A stretch of 64,000 nucleotides of DNA from contig BDDC01000111.1 in the NCBI GenBank assembly GCA_001662425.1, forward strand, positions 5,507 to 69,506. Direction: 5' to 3'. Below are positions 11,514 through 22,575 of the stretch, in pieces. The notes under the pieces were generated by a model. The model had not been told where the DNA came from, ran no database searches, and saw only the letters and a program-made list of their open reading frames with translations. The DNA comes from Chlamydomonas sphaeroides. Taxonomy: Eukaryota; Chlorophyta; Chlorophyceae; Chlamydomonadales; Chlamydomonadaceae. The translations under genes and the position numbers were made by a program. Positions within the stretch are counted from its first letter, which is position 1, and the number at the start of each line of letters is the position of its first letter.

Positions 11514-12985
11514 GCTGCAGCGGCTTGATGGCCAGGGGTGGGCGACGACTGGGGCGGGTAGCGCAGGGGGCGCGGGTAGGTGGATGGGTGGGCGAAAGCG
11601 GGTCAGCTAGCGGCGGACCAGGGTTTGGCGCCGCGCACGCCGGCTTGCCGAGTGGCGCCCCGCGGCAACAGGTTGGCGCCGCCAGTCTCAATACCTGAGC
11701 CGCTCGGGCCGCTCGGGCCGCTCGGGCCCCGCGCCTCGGCGCTGTGCGGGCGGAGTCGAATTGCGGAGCAGACGGCCTCGTAACAGGCACACTTGTGCAG
11801 GCTAGCGGTAGCGGCATGCTCAACACTTGCAGGACGCACGAACACGGATATATTCTTGGCGTAGGCGGCCAAGGTGACCCACGCTGCGACCAGGGTTACA
11901 GTCGCCGCACCTGTTTCCTGCGCTGGCGTGTGCGCTCGGTTGGACGCTTCTTTACTGCTCAAATGCGCATTTGAGCATTCCATGCAATCCGCATGCTGAC
12001 GGCGGTGCGCTCAGCACGTGCTGTCGGCACGTGTCGGCCCTCCACCCCAGGTCCCAGCGAGGTCCCCGATCCCAGGACCCACCACGGGCTCGCGCTGCTG
12101 TGACACCAGGATGTCGCTTTCGACCGTATACACTGTGCAGTGGTCTTGGCACTCAGGTTCCGGATACCGTGCTGCCTAACCCGAATTCCTTCGTTCCGTA
12201 GAACCAGCGTCGCAGCGTGGATCAGAGATGGGTACCCAAGACAACCGCCAGTACTGGCAGCCCGGAAGCCTGCGCAATCCGTTGCGCCCTCTCAATGCCT
12301 CCTTGCGGTTCCATCAGGCAGTGGAGGACCCGTCGGAGGATACGGGCACCGATGGTGCACAGGTGATCATCGGGATATGCGCCGGGCCCCGATCCATCGG
12401 CCCCTGGCCGCCCGACCACAGCATCCCACGGTGCCTCAAGTCGTGCAAGCCGTCGGGGACCCTCCCCGTCTCTCTACTGCGCCCTGTATGTGCTGGTGCT
12501 GGTCTTCTAGGCGCCAAGTAGCTGCGCATTGCCCCACCCACGCCGTTCCAGCCCAGACCCGCTCCCTCGCCGCCTAAGCAAGGACACGAGTACCGCTGAC
12601 GCAGAGGTCATGATCTCATCAATAAATGTTACCATGGGTCTCACATCGATCGGTCAGCTTCACGCCAGGCATCCACACGATACCCCACCACGGCACTCGT
12701 ACCCGCCAGCCAACACGCGGCAGGGCAGGTATCGCACTGCGCCAGGCTCCCGACCCCTGCACCTTGGCCCCTGGCCGACGGACCGCCGCACCCCACCAAG
12801 GCATATGCAATGCACTGCATATTCCCACACGCGACAGGCCACAGGCTCTTGGCTTCACTTTGTCTTGCAAAATACTCGCAACTCCCCCGCTCCAACCCCC
12901 GCCACCCCTGGCCCGGCCTGCCCCCACCCGCAGCAGCTTCCCCGCTGTCTCTCCGACACACACATACACATACGCCCTATCCCCC
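11514..12985. other. intergenic stretch with repeats
   Basis: This 1.5 kb separates the 5' end of the RG-rich protein gene from the 3' end of the chalcone-isomerase-like gene. It holds a 9-bp tandem run (CCGCTCGGG, about three units) near 11699-11729 and dispersed repeat copy B near 12204-12270. The right part is presumably 3' UTR of the minus-strand gene at 12986. I see no convincing gene. Confidence 0.5.
12204..12270 (+). repeat. dispersed repeat, copy B
   Basis: The most diverged of three copies. It keeps GAACCAGCGT, CGTGGA, GGTACC, AAGACAACCGCCAGTACTGG and CAGCCCGGA. Where copies A and C have TGA in the common frame, this copy has CAA, so a short frame stays open here. It lies between two genes and does not join either. 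Confidence 0.6.
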
Positions 12986-15467
12986 TCACTCGTGCAGCGC
13001 CGCCGCCATGCTGCGCCCGAAGCTGGCCTTGGCGTCCTTGGCCACTGGGTCGGGCCCCAGGTAGACGTCCAGCAGCGAGGACACCAGCGCGGGGGAGGAG
13101 ATGCTGCCCTTCTGCGGGCGGGGAGGGAGGGAGGCAGAGGTGCGGTGGGGAGGGGAGAGCAGGAGGAGCGGTCGGGTTCCTTCTGTGGGCCCGGCAGTTG
13201 CCTCGTGGCTCCCAACGCATGCGTCCTCCCTGCCCACATCCCCGCGCACCGCCTCCCCAGCCGCCTCTCCTCCACTCGTTTTCCACGCACCTGCTGGCCC
13301 GCCACGCTGGTGACGAGCTTCTTGTTATCCAGGAAGGTGAAGCAGATCTCCGTGCCCTGGGGGATGTACCATTGGAGTAACGAACTAATTGTGAACCTCC
13401 GAGGGGGGAACGAGGGGAGCGAGGGGGACGAGCGCTGGAGGAGCATGTGGGCCGGGGTGGGCGGGGGCCAGCGCACGGGGCAGGAAGGGCGGGCCAGGCT
13501 TCCCAGGCCCTTGGGCCAGCTTGATGCCCCACCCCGCCCTGCCATGCTGCCTGCCCTGCCTTCTCAAAGTGCACCCCGTCAAACTGCGAGCGGAAGGCGT
13601 CCAGCGTGGCTGGCTCGCCGGCCTGCGGGGGCAGCGAGGTCGTGGGACAGGCGAGGGGCAAAATGGGAGCTGGGGTTTCAAGGTCACAGGTTCGGCGCTT
13701 TGGATCATGCAGTCGTCAGCATGGTCAAATGCCTCACGGCCTTGTGGCCCCGTCAGCTGAGGCGGTGCTGCCCCTATATTGAGGCCGCAGGCCTAGCAAC
13801 TGCCGCCGAGTGCCTGCCCCAGGACCCCGCCCCCGCCGGCACCTCACCGTCTTGAGGCGCGGCGCCAGCCGCTCCTCCAGCGCATCCACGAACTTCCTGT
13901 GAGGGAGGGAGCGCAGCAGGCCAGGCGGCGTCAGCGAGGGTGCCTGGCCGCACCCTTTCACGGTCGTCCCACCTGCCCCAGCTGCTGCGCGGGACCGCAG
14001 TCTCCAACCCCAGCCTCGGCGGCCCTGACCATGGCCCCGGTCGAGCGATGGGCAGCAGCAGCAGCAGTTGCGGCCGTACTTGCGGTCCACCAGGCGGGAG
14101 CTGATGACGAGGCGCAGGCTCTTCTCCACAGAGGGGCACGTGACCACGGCTGTGCGAGAGGACGGGGCCAGGCACGGGGTTGCGTGCCAAGGTGAGTCTG
14201 GCGCTGAGCAGCCGCAGTTGCGTGCAGGCGGCGGCGAGGATACGGTTCGCGGCCTTCTCTCCTGTGAGGTGCACGGGTGCTTGCTAGCTGCTACCCCGCC
14301 CGCCTCTGCGGGCTTCAAACATATCCACTGGCGCCAGGCGCATCCACTCAACCGGCCCCTCCCGGCGTGTCCACCCAACACCATGGTTCACCAGGCTCCT
14401 ACGCCCCAGCTCCCTCCCAAACCCCGGCCGGCACCCTTCTGCGCACCGTCGTAGAACTTCTGGTCGCCCTCCAGCTCCGCCGCGGGCCGCTTCTTGAAGG
14501 ACGAAAGCGCGCCCTTGGCGGCGGCGGTGTCCGCATAGATGCCCAGCGCGTACACTGCAGCAGCGGCAGAAGGGTGGCAGGGGCTTCATCGGAGGCGCGG
14601 ACCGGGGGGGGCTGCGATCACGGCCTAGTTGGCTAGGAGGTGCGTGCAGGGGCTGGCGTGTGCACTACAGGTAGGCTGCACCGCTGCGACTGGGCGGCCG
14701 CTGTGGTGGGCTCGGTCCCGGCGCGGCCCCTCCTGGCCCTCCCACCGTGGATGTCCTTCACGATGATCTTCTTGTTGCGCACGCTGCAGGGTGGGGGTGC
14801 ACGTGGGCCAGGGGGATGGGTCTGGGGGGGGGCCTTCCAGGCCGGCGTGCGTGTGGTGGGTGTTGGCCGTGACTTCAGGGAAGCGTGTGGCGCGCGAGTC
14901 GCCCACTTGGGCCGGTCTTATCGGACTCGGCGCAGTGCAAAGCATCCTGGCATATTACGACAGCACCGGCCACCGGGCGGAGCGCTCGCAGCTCGCTCGG
15001 GTGACCAGGTCGCGACGTAACGCCAACATTGCCTGCGCGCGAGCGTATGCACGTCCGAAGCAGATTCGAGGCACGCTGACTGCGCGCTTTGATATTTGTG
15101 CATGCGGCGAGCCACCCGATCGCAGCTCCTCGGCCGCGTCAGCCGCATGCGCGACTTGCATGCCCTTGAGCCCTCGTCTGCATCGCCTCGTCGCGTCTCC
15201 GCGCGACATACAACCTCCTCACCCGATTCCCAAGAGGCTCGGGCAGGGCTTCTTGAGGAAGCACAGCTCCGCGGGGAACTCATATCCCGTGGCTGGCTCC
15301 TTGCGAGCGCCGAGGCCGAGTGAGCTGCTCATGGAGGCAAACGGCGCGGCAGGCGCAGAGCGCGCAGACCAGAAGCGGAAGCTGTCGGGGCGCAGTTGTT
15401 GCGAGGTGCCCGTCGCGGGCTGGCCCTGCGGCACGCACAGGCCGTCATGGGTGCCAAAGGAGACCAT
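12986..15467 (-). CDS. chalcone-isomerase-fold protein (CHI-like / fatty-acid-binding type)
   Basis: Eight exons: 15223-15467, 14746-14783, 14447-14554, 14080-14149, 13848-13896, 13560-13622, 13291-13356, 12986-13111; 765 bases, 254 residues, with phases consistent throughout. Family features in order: EPATGYEFPAEL; VRNKKIIVKDIHG; VYALGIYADTAAAKGAL, the typical strand of CHI proteins; VEKSLRLVISSRLVDRK; KFVDALEERLAPRLK; TLDAFRSQFDGVHFEKG; TEICFTFLDNKKLVTSV; and a C-terminal helix with LVSSLLDVYLGPDPVAKDA. In land plants this fold covers true chalcone isomerases and plastid fatty-acid-binding relatives. Algae generally lack the full flavonoid pathway, so a fatty-acid-binding or CHI-like role is more likely than flavanone synthesis; that is inference. 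About 46 residues precede MSSSLGLG and may be a targeting sequence. The intron 13357-13559 uses a GC donor. Confidence 0.85.
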
Positions 15468-16811
15468 GATAAGGTGTGGGTGGGCCGACGTGCGTTTGGG
15501 TTGTGTACGTAGAGTGCTAGGGGTGTGGGCATCGTAGCGCTTGATGGCTGATGATGTGCATAAGACGTGCCGTACGGGTCGTCAACCGCCGAGCGGCGAA
15601 GACTCAGACGCCGTGGGCACAGCTCGTGTCTGCACCTGGCCCCTGGACGTCGTAAGCCGCTGACAGAACACGACACATGTTTACAATACGACGAATGTTG
15701 TGAAGACAAGGCACCGCATGCCTCGCGCCCTAGGGCGCCCCCATGCGTCGGATCGCTGCGTGGCTCACATCCGCTGCATGCGTTCCCAGTCCCGCCCCAC
15801 GCCCCCAACCGCACTCGCCATCCAGGCCCCACACACATTCCCCACGCCGGCCAAGCCGTCGCCAGCGGCGGCCGGTTGCAATTCCTGCGGCGGGCCGCCG
15901 CCTCCACGTACACGCTCCTCGTCAACAGAAGCAGGTACACCAGGGCCCCCTTCGCCGTACTTCCCGTACTTGCCGCATGCGTTATGGAGCGGAGTAACAC
16001 GGTCATGGACAAGCGCAACCCCCTAAAACCCGCACACACGAACGAACGGCCAGCCGTTCGTCGCGACACTGCCGCGCTGCAAGACCTGTGCGCCGGGGGC
16101 TGCGCAGCCGCTGCGTGGCGCAGGCCGGTTCCGGACACGCCACAACAAGTACAGCAAAACACACCAGCGCACGCACATCGCCCCAGCAGCATGGGACCAA
16201 CACATCAACGGCAACGCACCGGACGATTCCTGTCTTGGGCGCCCAAGATCACATCACCCATACCCGCCGTCTCGCCTGTGCCCTGGCCCGCCTGCTCCAC
16301 CGCTAGGAAGCGCAACCTGTACAACCTCCCGCTGCCGAGTCAGCCAACAGGCCGGCCCCTCTGAGACGCTGGCCCTTGCGGCAAGCCCACAACCGCCGCA
16401 CCGCCGATACCCAGTACCCGTGCCGTGAGCCCCGAGCCGCCCTGCCGTAGGCGCCTTGCCGTAACACAAGCGGCAAGGCCCGGCACTACCTGCCCACCCT
16501 CACCATGCAACGCAACGCATTTTCTTGATATGCTTGACCATGTGTTCCACAGCCAGGTAGCTGCGGAACCATTGCTGCGAATCACACCGCTGCTGCAGAT
16601 CCCACGGCTGCTGGGCGCCGGGCGTGCGCACCGCACAGCCCGCTGCGCTAGGCCGCACGCGCGGTGGCGCGCCCACCGCATTCACGCCACGCACGCGCAT
16701 GCTCCTACCTCGTGTGCCCACTACAAGCCTCCGCAACCCCACGCGCGCTGCCTCGCCGTCCCTCCACCTTCGACCAGCGCTCCCCCCTGCCCCCTTTCCC
16801 CCCCCCCCGCA
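15468..16811. other. intergenic: CHI-like promoter side and kinase 3' side
   Basis: About 1.3 kb. The left part should hold the promoter and 5' UTR of the CHI-like gene; the right part the 3' UTR of the kinase gene. A minus-strand TGTAA (plus strand TTACA near 15679) could be the kinase poly(A) signal, about 1.1 kb past its stop. A minus-strand open frame at 16500-16742 is most likely chance within the UTR. No gene supported. Confidence 0.45.
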
Positions 16812-19800
16812 TCACCTGCTGCGCCGGCGCCCAAAGCTGCCCGACCGCATCGCCGCCTGCGCGGCCAGCGGCAACGCCCGGTTCGACGGCCCGCCGCCCT
16901 GCCACGCGCCCTGGCCGCTCGCCGTCGACCCCGCCCGCGACGTCCGCGGCTCGCCCCGCCCGCTGGACGGCCGCTGCGAGCCGAGCCCAGTGGGCACCTG
17001 CCCCGGCCCCGTGCCGCCGCCCTGGCTGGCGTTGCTGACCAGCGCCAGCCGGCTGGTGCCGCCCAGGTAGGGCCCGGTGCCTTGGCGAGAGCCGCCGGGG
17101 CCGCCGCCGTAGGCGTAGGCCGCGGGGCTGAGGCCGCCGGCGGTGGGCGTGCCGACGCCGCCGTCGAGCAGGGAGTTGGGCCCGCCAGTGGCGGCGCGGA
17201 GGTGGTGCGACGAGTCTATGCCCGAGAGGCCGCCGGTGCGGGAGGCGGTGAGGATCTCGTCGTCCTCGTCCACCTCGCCCTGCGGGGTGAGGGTGGCGGG
17301 GGTGGGCGGCGCGTGTTGTGGAGGCTGCGGGGCCGGGGGGGGGGGGGAAGCGCAGGAGGCGGGGCCGCATAGTGCGCGCGCGGCAGCCCCTGCGCAGGGG
17401 CAACCGCCAGCGGGCCGGGCCCTCCCCACCAGACCACCATGTAGCGCACCTCGCTGTCTCCCTCCTCGTGCAGGTCCGGCAGTGGCCCCAGCCCCGGCCC
17501 CAGCCCGCCCGCCAGGGGCCCCAGCAGTAGGTGCGGGTCGGGCGGCTCCACCTCCAGCGGCTCGGGCGCGGCATCCACGGACTGGCCGGATGGGGCGGCG
17601 GGGACGGAGTGGTGCACCGAGGGAATAAAAACAGGGTGTGTTAAGGACCAGCCTTGCCGTCTTGCGAGGCGGGGAGGGGTGCGAAAGGCGGGCAGGGTGT
17701 GGGGAGTCGCGCAGGGGCATCCACGAGCAGTGTGGGGGACGCACGGAGCGGCGAGCAAACACCACCGGACGCCGCATCTGCGCTGCCTCCCTCCTCTCGG
17801 CGCCTGCCCCCACCTCGGCGCTGCGGATCCAGGGGTGCGTCAGCATGTCGGCCACCCGCAGCCGGGCCGTGCGGTTGCGAGCCAGGGCCCGGTTGATGAA
17901 GTCCTTGGCCGGCTCAGACAGCAGCTTGGGCAGCCGCAGCTCGCCTGGGGGGTAGGGGGCGGGATGGGAGCAAGCGCAGGGCAGGGTGGAGGGTCGTGGC
18001 ACGGGGTTGCGCGTTTGGCCGCCGCGCGCGAGTGATGAGGCACAGCGGGTAGCCGCGAGGTGGGTTCTTCGCGCTTTGGGTCAGCAGACGCTCTCTGCCG
18101 CCACGCTTTCTCAGGGCCTGCCTTCGCCTGCCCCCGCGGTCACCCCTACCCCACCCGTGAGGATGAAGTTGGTGGTGTCCTCCTCCGTGAAACCCTTGAA
18201 GGGGGGCTGCCCCACCAGCATCTCGTAAGTCACCGCGCCCAGCGCCCAGGCGTCCGCCTGAGTGGGAGGGCAAAAAGGCAGCAGGGACGACGCAAGGTAA
18301 GGAGACAGCAGCGCAGCAAGCGGGGGCCTGACAGGGTCGGCTAGGAGCGCGGGGAAGGGGGCTGTGGGTGCTCAGCGCGAGGGGCGGACATGGCTTGGGC
18401 CTGCACGCCCCGCGGCGGCCGCCAGCAGCTGCGCACCTCGGGGCCGTATCCTGGCGCCGACTGGTTGTCTTTGTTCTCCTGCGGGGAGGGAGGCAGGCCC
18501 CGCGGCAGCACGGGTGAGGAGGGGCCGCCGGTTCCGCGTGACGTACGGGCGCAAGGAAGCCACGGTGTGCGTGGTTGCGCACCCATGACGACGCCTGCTT
18601 GGATTGCGGTGGGCGCTGGCATGTGCTTATCCACGCGACCGTTGGCAAGGCAGCCCGCTGTGCAGAACGGCATGGGCGCCGCCCTAGCTGCCCCTTCCCA
18701 CCCCCAGCCCAGGCACGCGAGGCCCCACCTGCGGCGTGCGCTTGAGGGGGCAGGACAGCACCTCGGGCGCCATGTAGTCCAGGGCTGCGGGGGGCAGGCG
18801 GGGGTGGCGGGAAGAGCCATAGGAAGAGGGCAAGGGGAGGGCGTAAGACCGGCGGCGTGAGGGCAGGCGCGGCCCCCCGTCAGCCCCCCCCGATATCTCT
18901 ATCTCCCGGCTCGGATGTAGCGTGCTTCCTGGGCGCCGTAAGGCATCTTTCTCCTTGCCGTCCCGGGCTGCTCACTTCCTGCGTTGCTGTTGGGCCGCTC
19001 CTCGCGCATGTCAATGGCCAGCCCCAGGTCCGCCAGCTTGGGAACCCGGTCGCCAGTGAACAGCACGTTCTCGGGCTTGATGTCCCTGAGGTTGGCAAGG
19101 AGGCGGGCGCGGCCGGGCAAGGGGGGGATGTGGCAGCGAGTCCAGGGAGGGGAATCATGGGAGGGGCGACTTGGGAGGGACGACTTGAGAGCGAAAACGG
19201 GATGAGGCGGATGGAGCGGGGTTGGGGCCTGCCGCTTTCGCCCTCAACGCCCCGGTCCCCGCTTGAGCACCTGCCCTTCCCTGCACCCTGGCCCCGCCCC
19301 CGCCTACCCTCAGCTGCCCCCTCCCCGCCCCTCGCCCGCACCTGTGCAGTATGCCATGGCTGTGCATGTGGTGCACCGCACTCAGCAGCGGCACCGCCAC
19401 CAGCTTGAGGAAGGCGGTCTGGGAGGCAGGAAGGCAGGGCAGGAGGGGCCCGGGGCAGGGCCGGGGGAGGGGCTGGAAGCATGCGGTTTGCACGCAGGTG
19501 CGGTGGCGGGGCGGGCTGTGGCAGAAGCCCAGCAGCGGACCGCTACGGCAGCTAGGGGAGCTAGTCGGGGTTGGGACACGGTTGGGAGGGAGGGCGCGAG
19601 GGAGCGCAACGGGCGCAACGCCAGGCGCGCAGCGGGGCACAGTGGACCGCGCCGCCTGGCCGCGCCCGCCTGCACGCAGCGCTGCCGAGCTGCGGGCGGT
19701 ATGCCCGCTGCCCAGGGCTAGCCGCCGCCTCTGCCCGGCCCCCAAACGCAGGGCATCACACCCATTGACCCAGCACCCTTTCACCTCCCACACACCAACA

Positions 19801-22140
19801 GCAAACACACACAGCCGCCCAGCCCCCCATGCCTGCCCCACCTCGGGTATCTTGCCCCCGTACTTGAACAGCAGCCCCAGCAGGTCCCCGCCGTCGGCAA
19901 ACTCCTCGATGATGAACACGTTGTCGCCCTCCTGCGGCAGCATGGCACCGGGGGCGAGGAATCAAGCAACGCCAAGACACGCCCGAGGCCAGCTGGCGGC
20001 GGCTGGGGCTGAGCTCTCCTCCCCCACCCCCGCCGCCCCAGCCGTCCGAGGGACACCCACTGCACCCCATGCGTGACTAGGCAACCGGATGGCGCCATGT
20101 CCCGTCCCCTAAGCCCTTGAACCATCGCGGTCCCCACCCCTACACTGCACTTCCCTCCTCCCACCCCATGCGCCGCCCCGCAGCCCCGCAGGCCGCCCGG
20201 GTCGCCGAGCCCCACCCACGCCGCCCCGCCGCACCATGAAGGCTGCGTAGAAGGCCACTATGTTGACGTGGTCCAGCGCCGCGTGCAGCTTGATTTCGCG
20301 GAACAGGTGCAGCCGCTGCAGCTCGGGCAGTTCCGCCACCTTGTACACCTTGACCGCCACCACCTGCTCGCTGCTGGTGCACTGGGCCTGCAGGGGGGCG
20401 GCGCAGCGTCAGGGGAGCACAGGAGGGGGCAGCGGTGGAGGATGGGAGGTCAAGGTGGGGGATGGCGCAAGGATCAGGGGGCAGGGTGCGAGACGGAGGA
20501 CCAGGGGCGCGGGGGAGTGGTCGTCGCGTGAGGAGCGCAGGAGGCGGAGGGCTAGCGCCGACTGCGCGGCGGCACGCGTCGAGCCGCGGAGGGCAAGGCG
20601 CGCCAGCCGGTCGCGGCGCGCATGGATGCTTCCCTATCGCGGTGCCAAGTAGGCTGTGGGTCACGTGAGGGAGCATGGGACGGCAGCTGGCGGGCGGCTG
20701 CGGCGAGGGCCCCTTTCTCGCAAGCCCTTGAGCCTGGGCTGGTAGTGCTTGTCAGTGCCCGGCGCATCGGCAACACGAGCCCCGGCCCGTGTTGAGGCCC
20801 CGCGCCGGGCCGCTGCCCGCAGCACCGCGGCTAGCTGCCTGCCCCGCAGACCGCCTGCGCCATACCGCTGACGGGGCTGGGCAGACGAGGCTGCGCAGCC
20901 CAACCACGGGTGTGCGCCGGCAGGCCGCAGGCATGAGCCCAGCCTCCGCCGCAAGCTGCGGCGCAGGAGCTCCGGGCGAGCAGATGGGCCGCGCCAGCAC
21001 GCCAGGCGTCGGCCCCTGCGGCCGCAGCGGCCACGTGGGCGAGCTGGCGGCAGGTAGTCCCCCAAGTGGTGCCTGGCTGACTGCCCGCCGCTGGGCCGGG
21101 CAGCTGGCCAACTGCCAGACACCAATTCATGGGTTGTGTGCTGGGCGGCCGTGGCACCATGGGGCGCTGCGCTGCCTGGCGTGGCCTCTGTGGGCCGGCC
21201 ACTCGTGGGCCGGCCACTCGTGGGCCGGCCAGCCGTGCCAGCAGCCGCCTGGCGACGCAGCCACGCCGGGCGCTGTCACGACGGCGGCCAGGTTGTCTTC
21301 GGCAGCGTGCGCCCATTGTGGAAACCTAGTTGCCGCATGGCTAAGCGGTTCCGCAGCCGGTCTATGCGTCCGGAGCTGCCCGGGACCGGCGCAGAGCGTG
21401 GCGCCGGGCTGCTGCGGCCACGCCGGGCGCGTTGGGCGCACTACAACATATGGTACGTGTGTCGCGCTGCGTCACGGCAGATTGACGCCACGCGTCGCTT
21501 AATAACGACGCCGAAGTGTGGGGTGCGTGGCGCGAACCCGGGCCCGTCCACCGCCTCGCGGTGCGGGCCAAGCGCAGCGGCGCACCCCTCGGCCCCGTAC
21601 CTTGAACACCGTGGACGAGTGCCCTCGGTGAATCTGGTCCAGGACGAGGTAGTCCTCCGACGACCAGCGAGGTCGTCTCATGCGCTCAGGCAGAGACGGC
21701 GACACGGCCAGCAGCACGTCGCTACCATCTTCTTCCGAGATGCTCGTCTCCTGGGGTGGTTCTGGTACGCTTGCCACGGCGGTGCTGCGCGCCGAGCGCT
21801 GCTGGTGATTGAGGTTAACGAGTAGTGAGCCCCCAACCGACACAACCGAGCCATGCGTTGGCGTGATAGCCTCGAGGTAGTTGTTAGTCCCGACGTCCTT
21901 GACAAACGCATAGTGGTCAATCCGCAAGCAGGTCTTCACACTCGCAGTGCGCCGTGTGGGCACAAGAGCCGTCGCAGATGCATGGCTATAGGCTGAGAGG
22001 ATGTCGGTCGAGCTTTGGCGACGAGCGGAGTTTGGCTTCGGCTGGCCGGGTTCAGGTTGCGCCGGTCCTTCGCCCGCGATACCAGCATCAGCAACAGTTT
22101 TGTGAGCTCCAAAGCAGCTGAAGCAAGAGAGAAAGCCCAT
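16812..22140 (-). CDS. serine/threonine protein kinase (Aurora/NEK-like, DLG variant)
   Basis: Eleven exons: 21601-22140, 20235-20387, 19842-19931, 19342-19418, 18976-19085, 18729-18784, 18437-18478, 18155-18257, 17814-17944, 17450-17581, 16812-17279; 1,902 bases, 633 residues. Phases agree, but the exon ending at 17450 was chosen because its GTGCGC donor keeps frame. Kinase features in order: glycine loop HRGHSSTVFK, VAVKVYK lysine, FREIKLH glutamate, LHRDIKPENVLF, KLADLGLAI (DLG in place of DFG), TLDYMAPEVL, DAWALGAVTYEMLVG and LTHPWI. All catalytic residues are present, so it is probably active. The activation-segment wording TLDYMAPE recalls Aurora-like kinases, but assignment is weak. 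The N-terminus MGFLSCFSCF has two cysteines that could be lipid-modified. A Gly/Ser-rich tail ends SFGRRRSR. Substrate unknown. Confidence 0.85.
21191..21230. repeat. 15-bp tandem repeat inside kinase intron 1
   Basis: The unit TGGGCCGGCCACTCG occurs twice plus a 10-base partial copy. It lies in the 1.2-kb first intron of the kinase gene (20388-21600), the longest intron of that gene. Confidence 0.8.
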
Positions 22141-22575
22141 CGCGACTGGCTAGGCGCCGTGTCGCACACTGCCGGGAGTAAAGCACAAATGCGGCATTGT
22201 GGCGTGTAAGCTTGTCAGCACATATGTCAGGTCAGAGTTATGCAAATAGTGGCAAGGAGCGAGCGGTTGCGGTCCAAGACAGGGTGTAACCTGAGCACAA
22301 GACGGGGAACGTGCGCTGAGTGCTGGTGCCTGTATAGTTAATAATGTGGCCTGCACTCAGGACCACGGCGTTTGTCAAAGCAGAGACACGTACCAGGACT
22401 CAACACCCCTCGTCCCCTCCGCTGGGTCGCCCCCGAGACAGCTGCACCCTGCCGACCCCTGACCAACCTAGCCGAAATCAATCTCACTAGGGAGTTGACG
22501 TGGCCTCGCATGGTACCCTTCGCGATCTCCTCGCCCCTTCCTTTGTTCGGCCGTTTCGAGCGTACGAAGAATTGA
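22141..22575. promoter_or_regulatory. shared divergent promoter region
   Basis: Only 435 bases separate the start of the minus-strand kinase from the start of the plus-strand membrane-ankyrin gene, so both promoters and 5' UTRs must lie here. I see no certain TATA box or known element. The stretch around 22330-22345 is locally AT-richer (TATAGTTAATAATG). A shared regulatory region is inferred from spacing alone. Confidence 0.5.

Noticed and set aside
15567..16364. 265-codon plus-strand open frame
   Set aside because: His/Pro/Arg-rich with no domain and no likely intron signals; lies in the UTR and promoter space of two minus-strand genes.
16500..16742. Possible extra last exon of the kinase (text SYLAVEHMVKHIKK)
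   Set aside because: The kinase frame already ends in a clear stop at 16812 after SFGRRRSR, with no donor to reach this frame.
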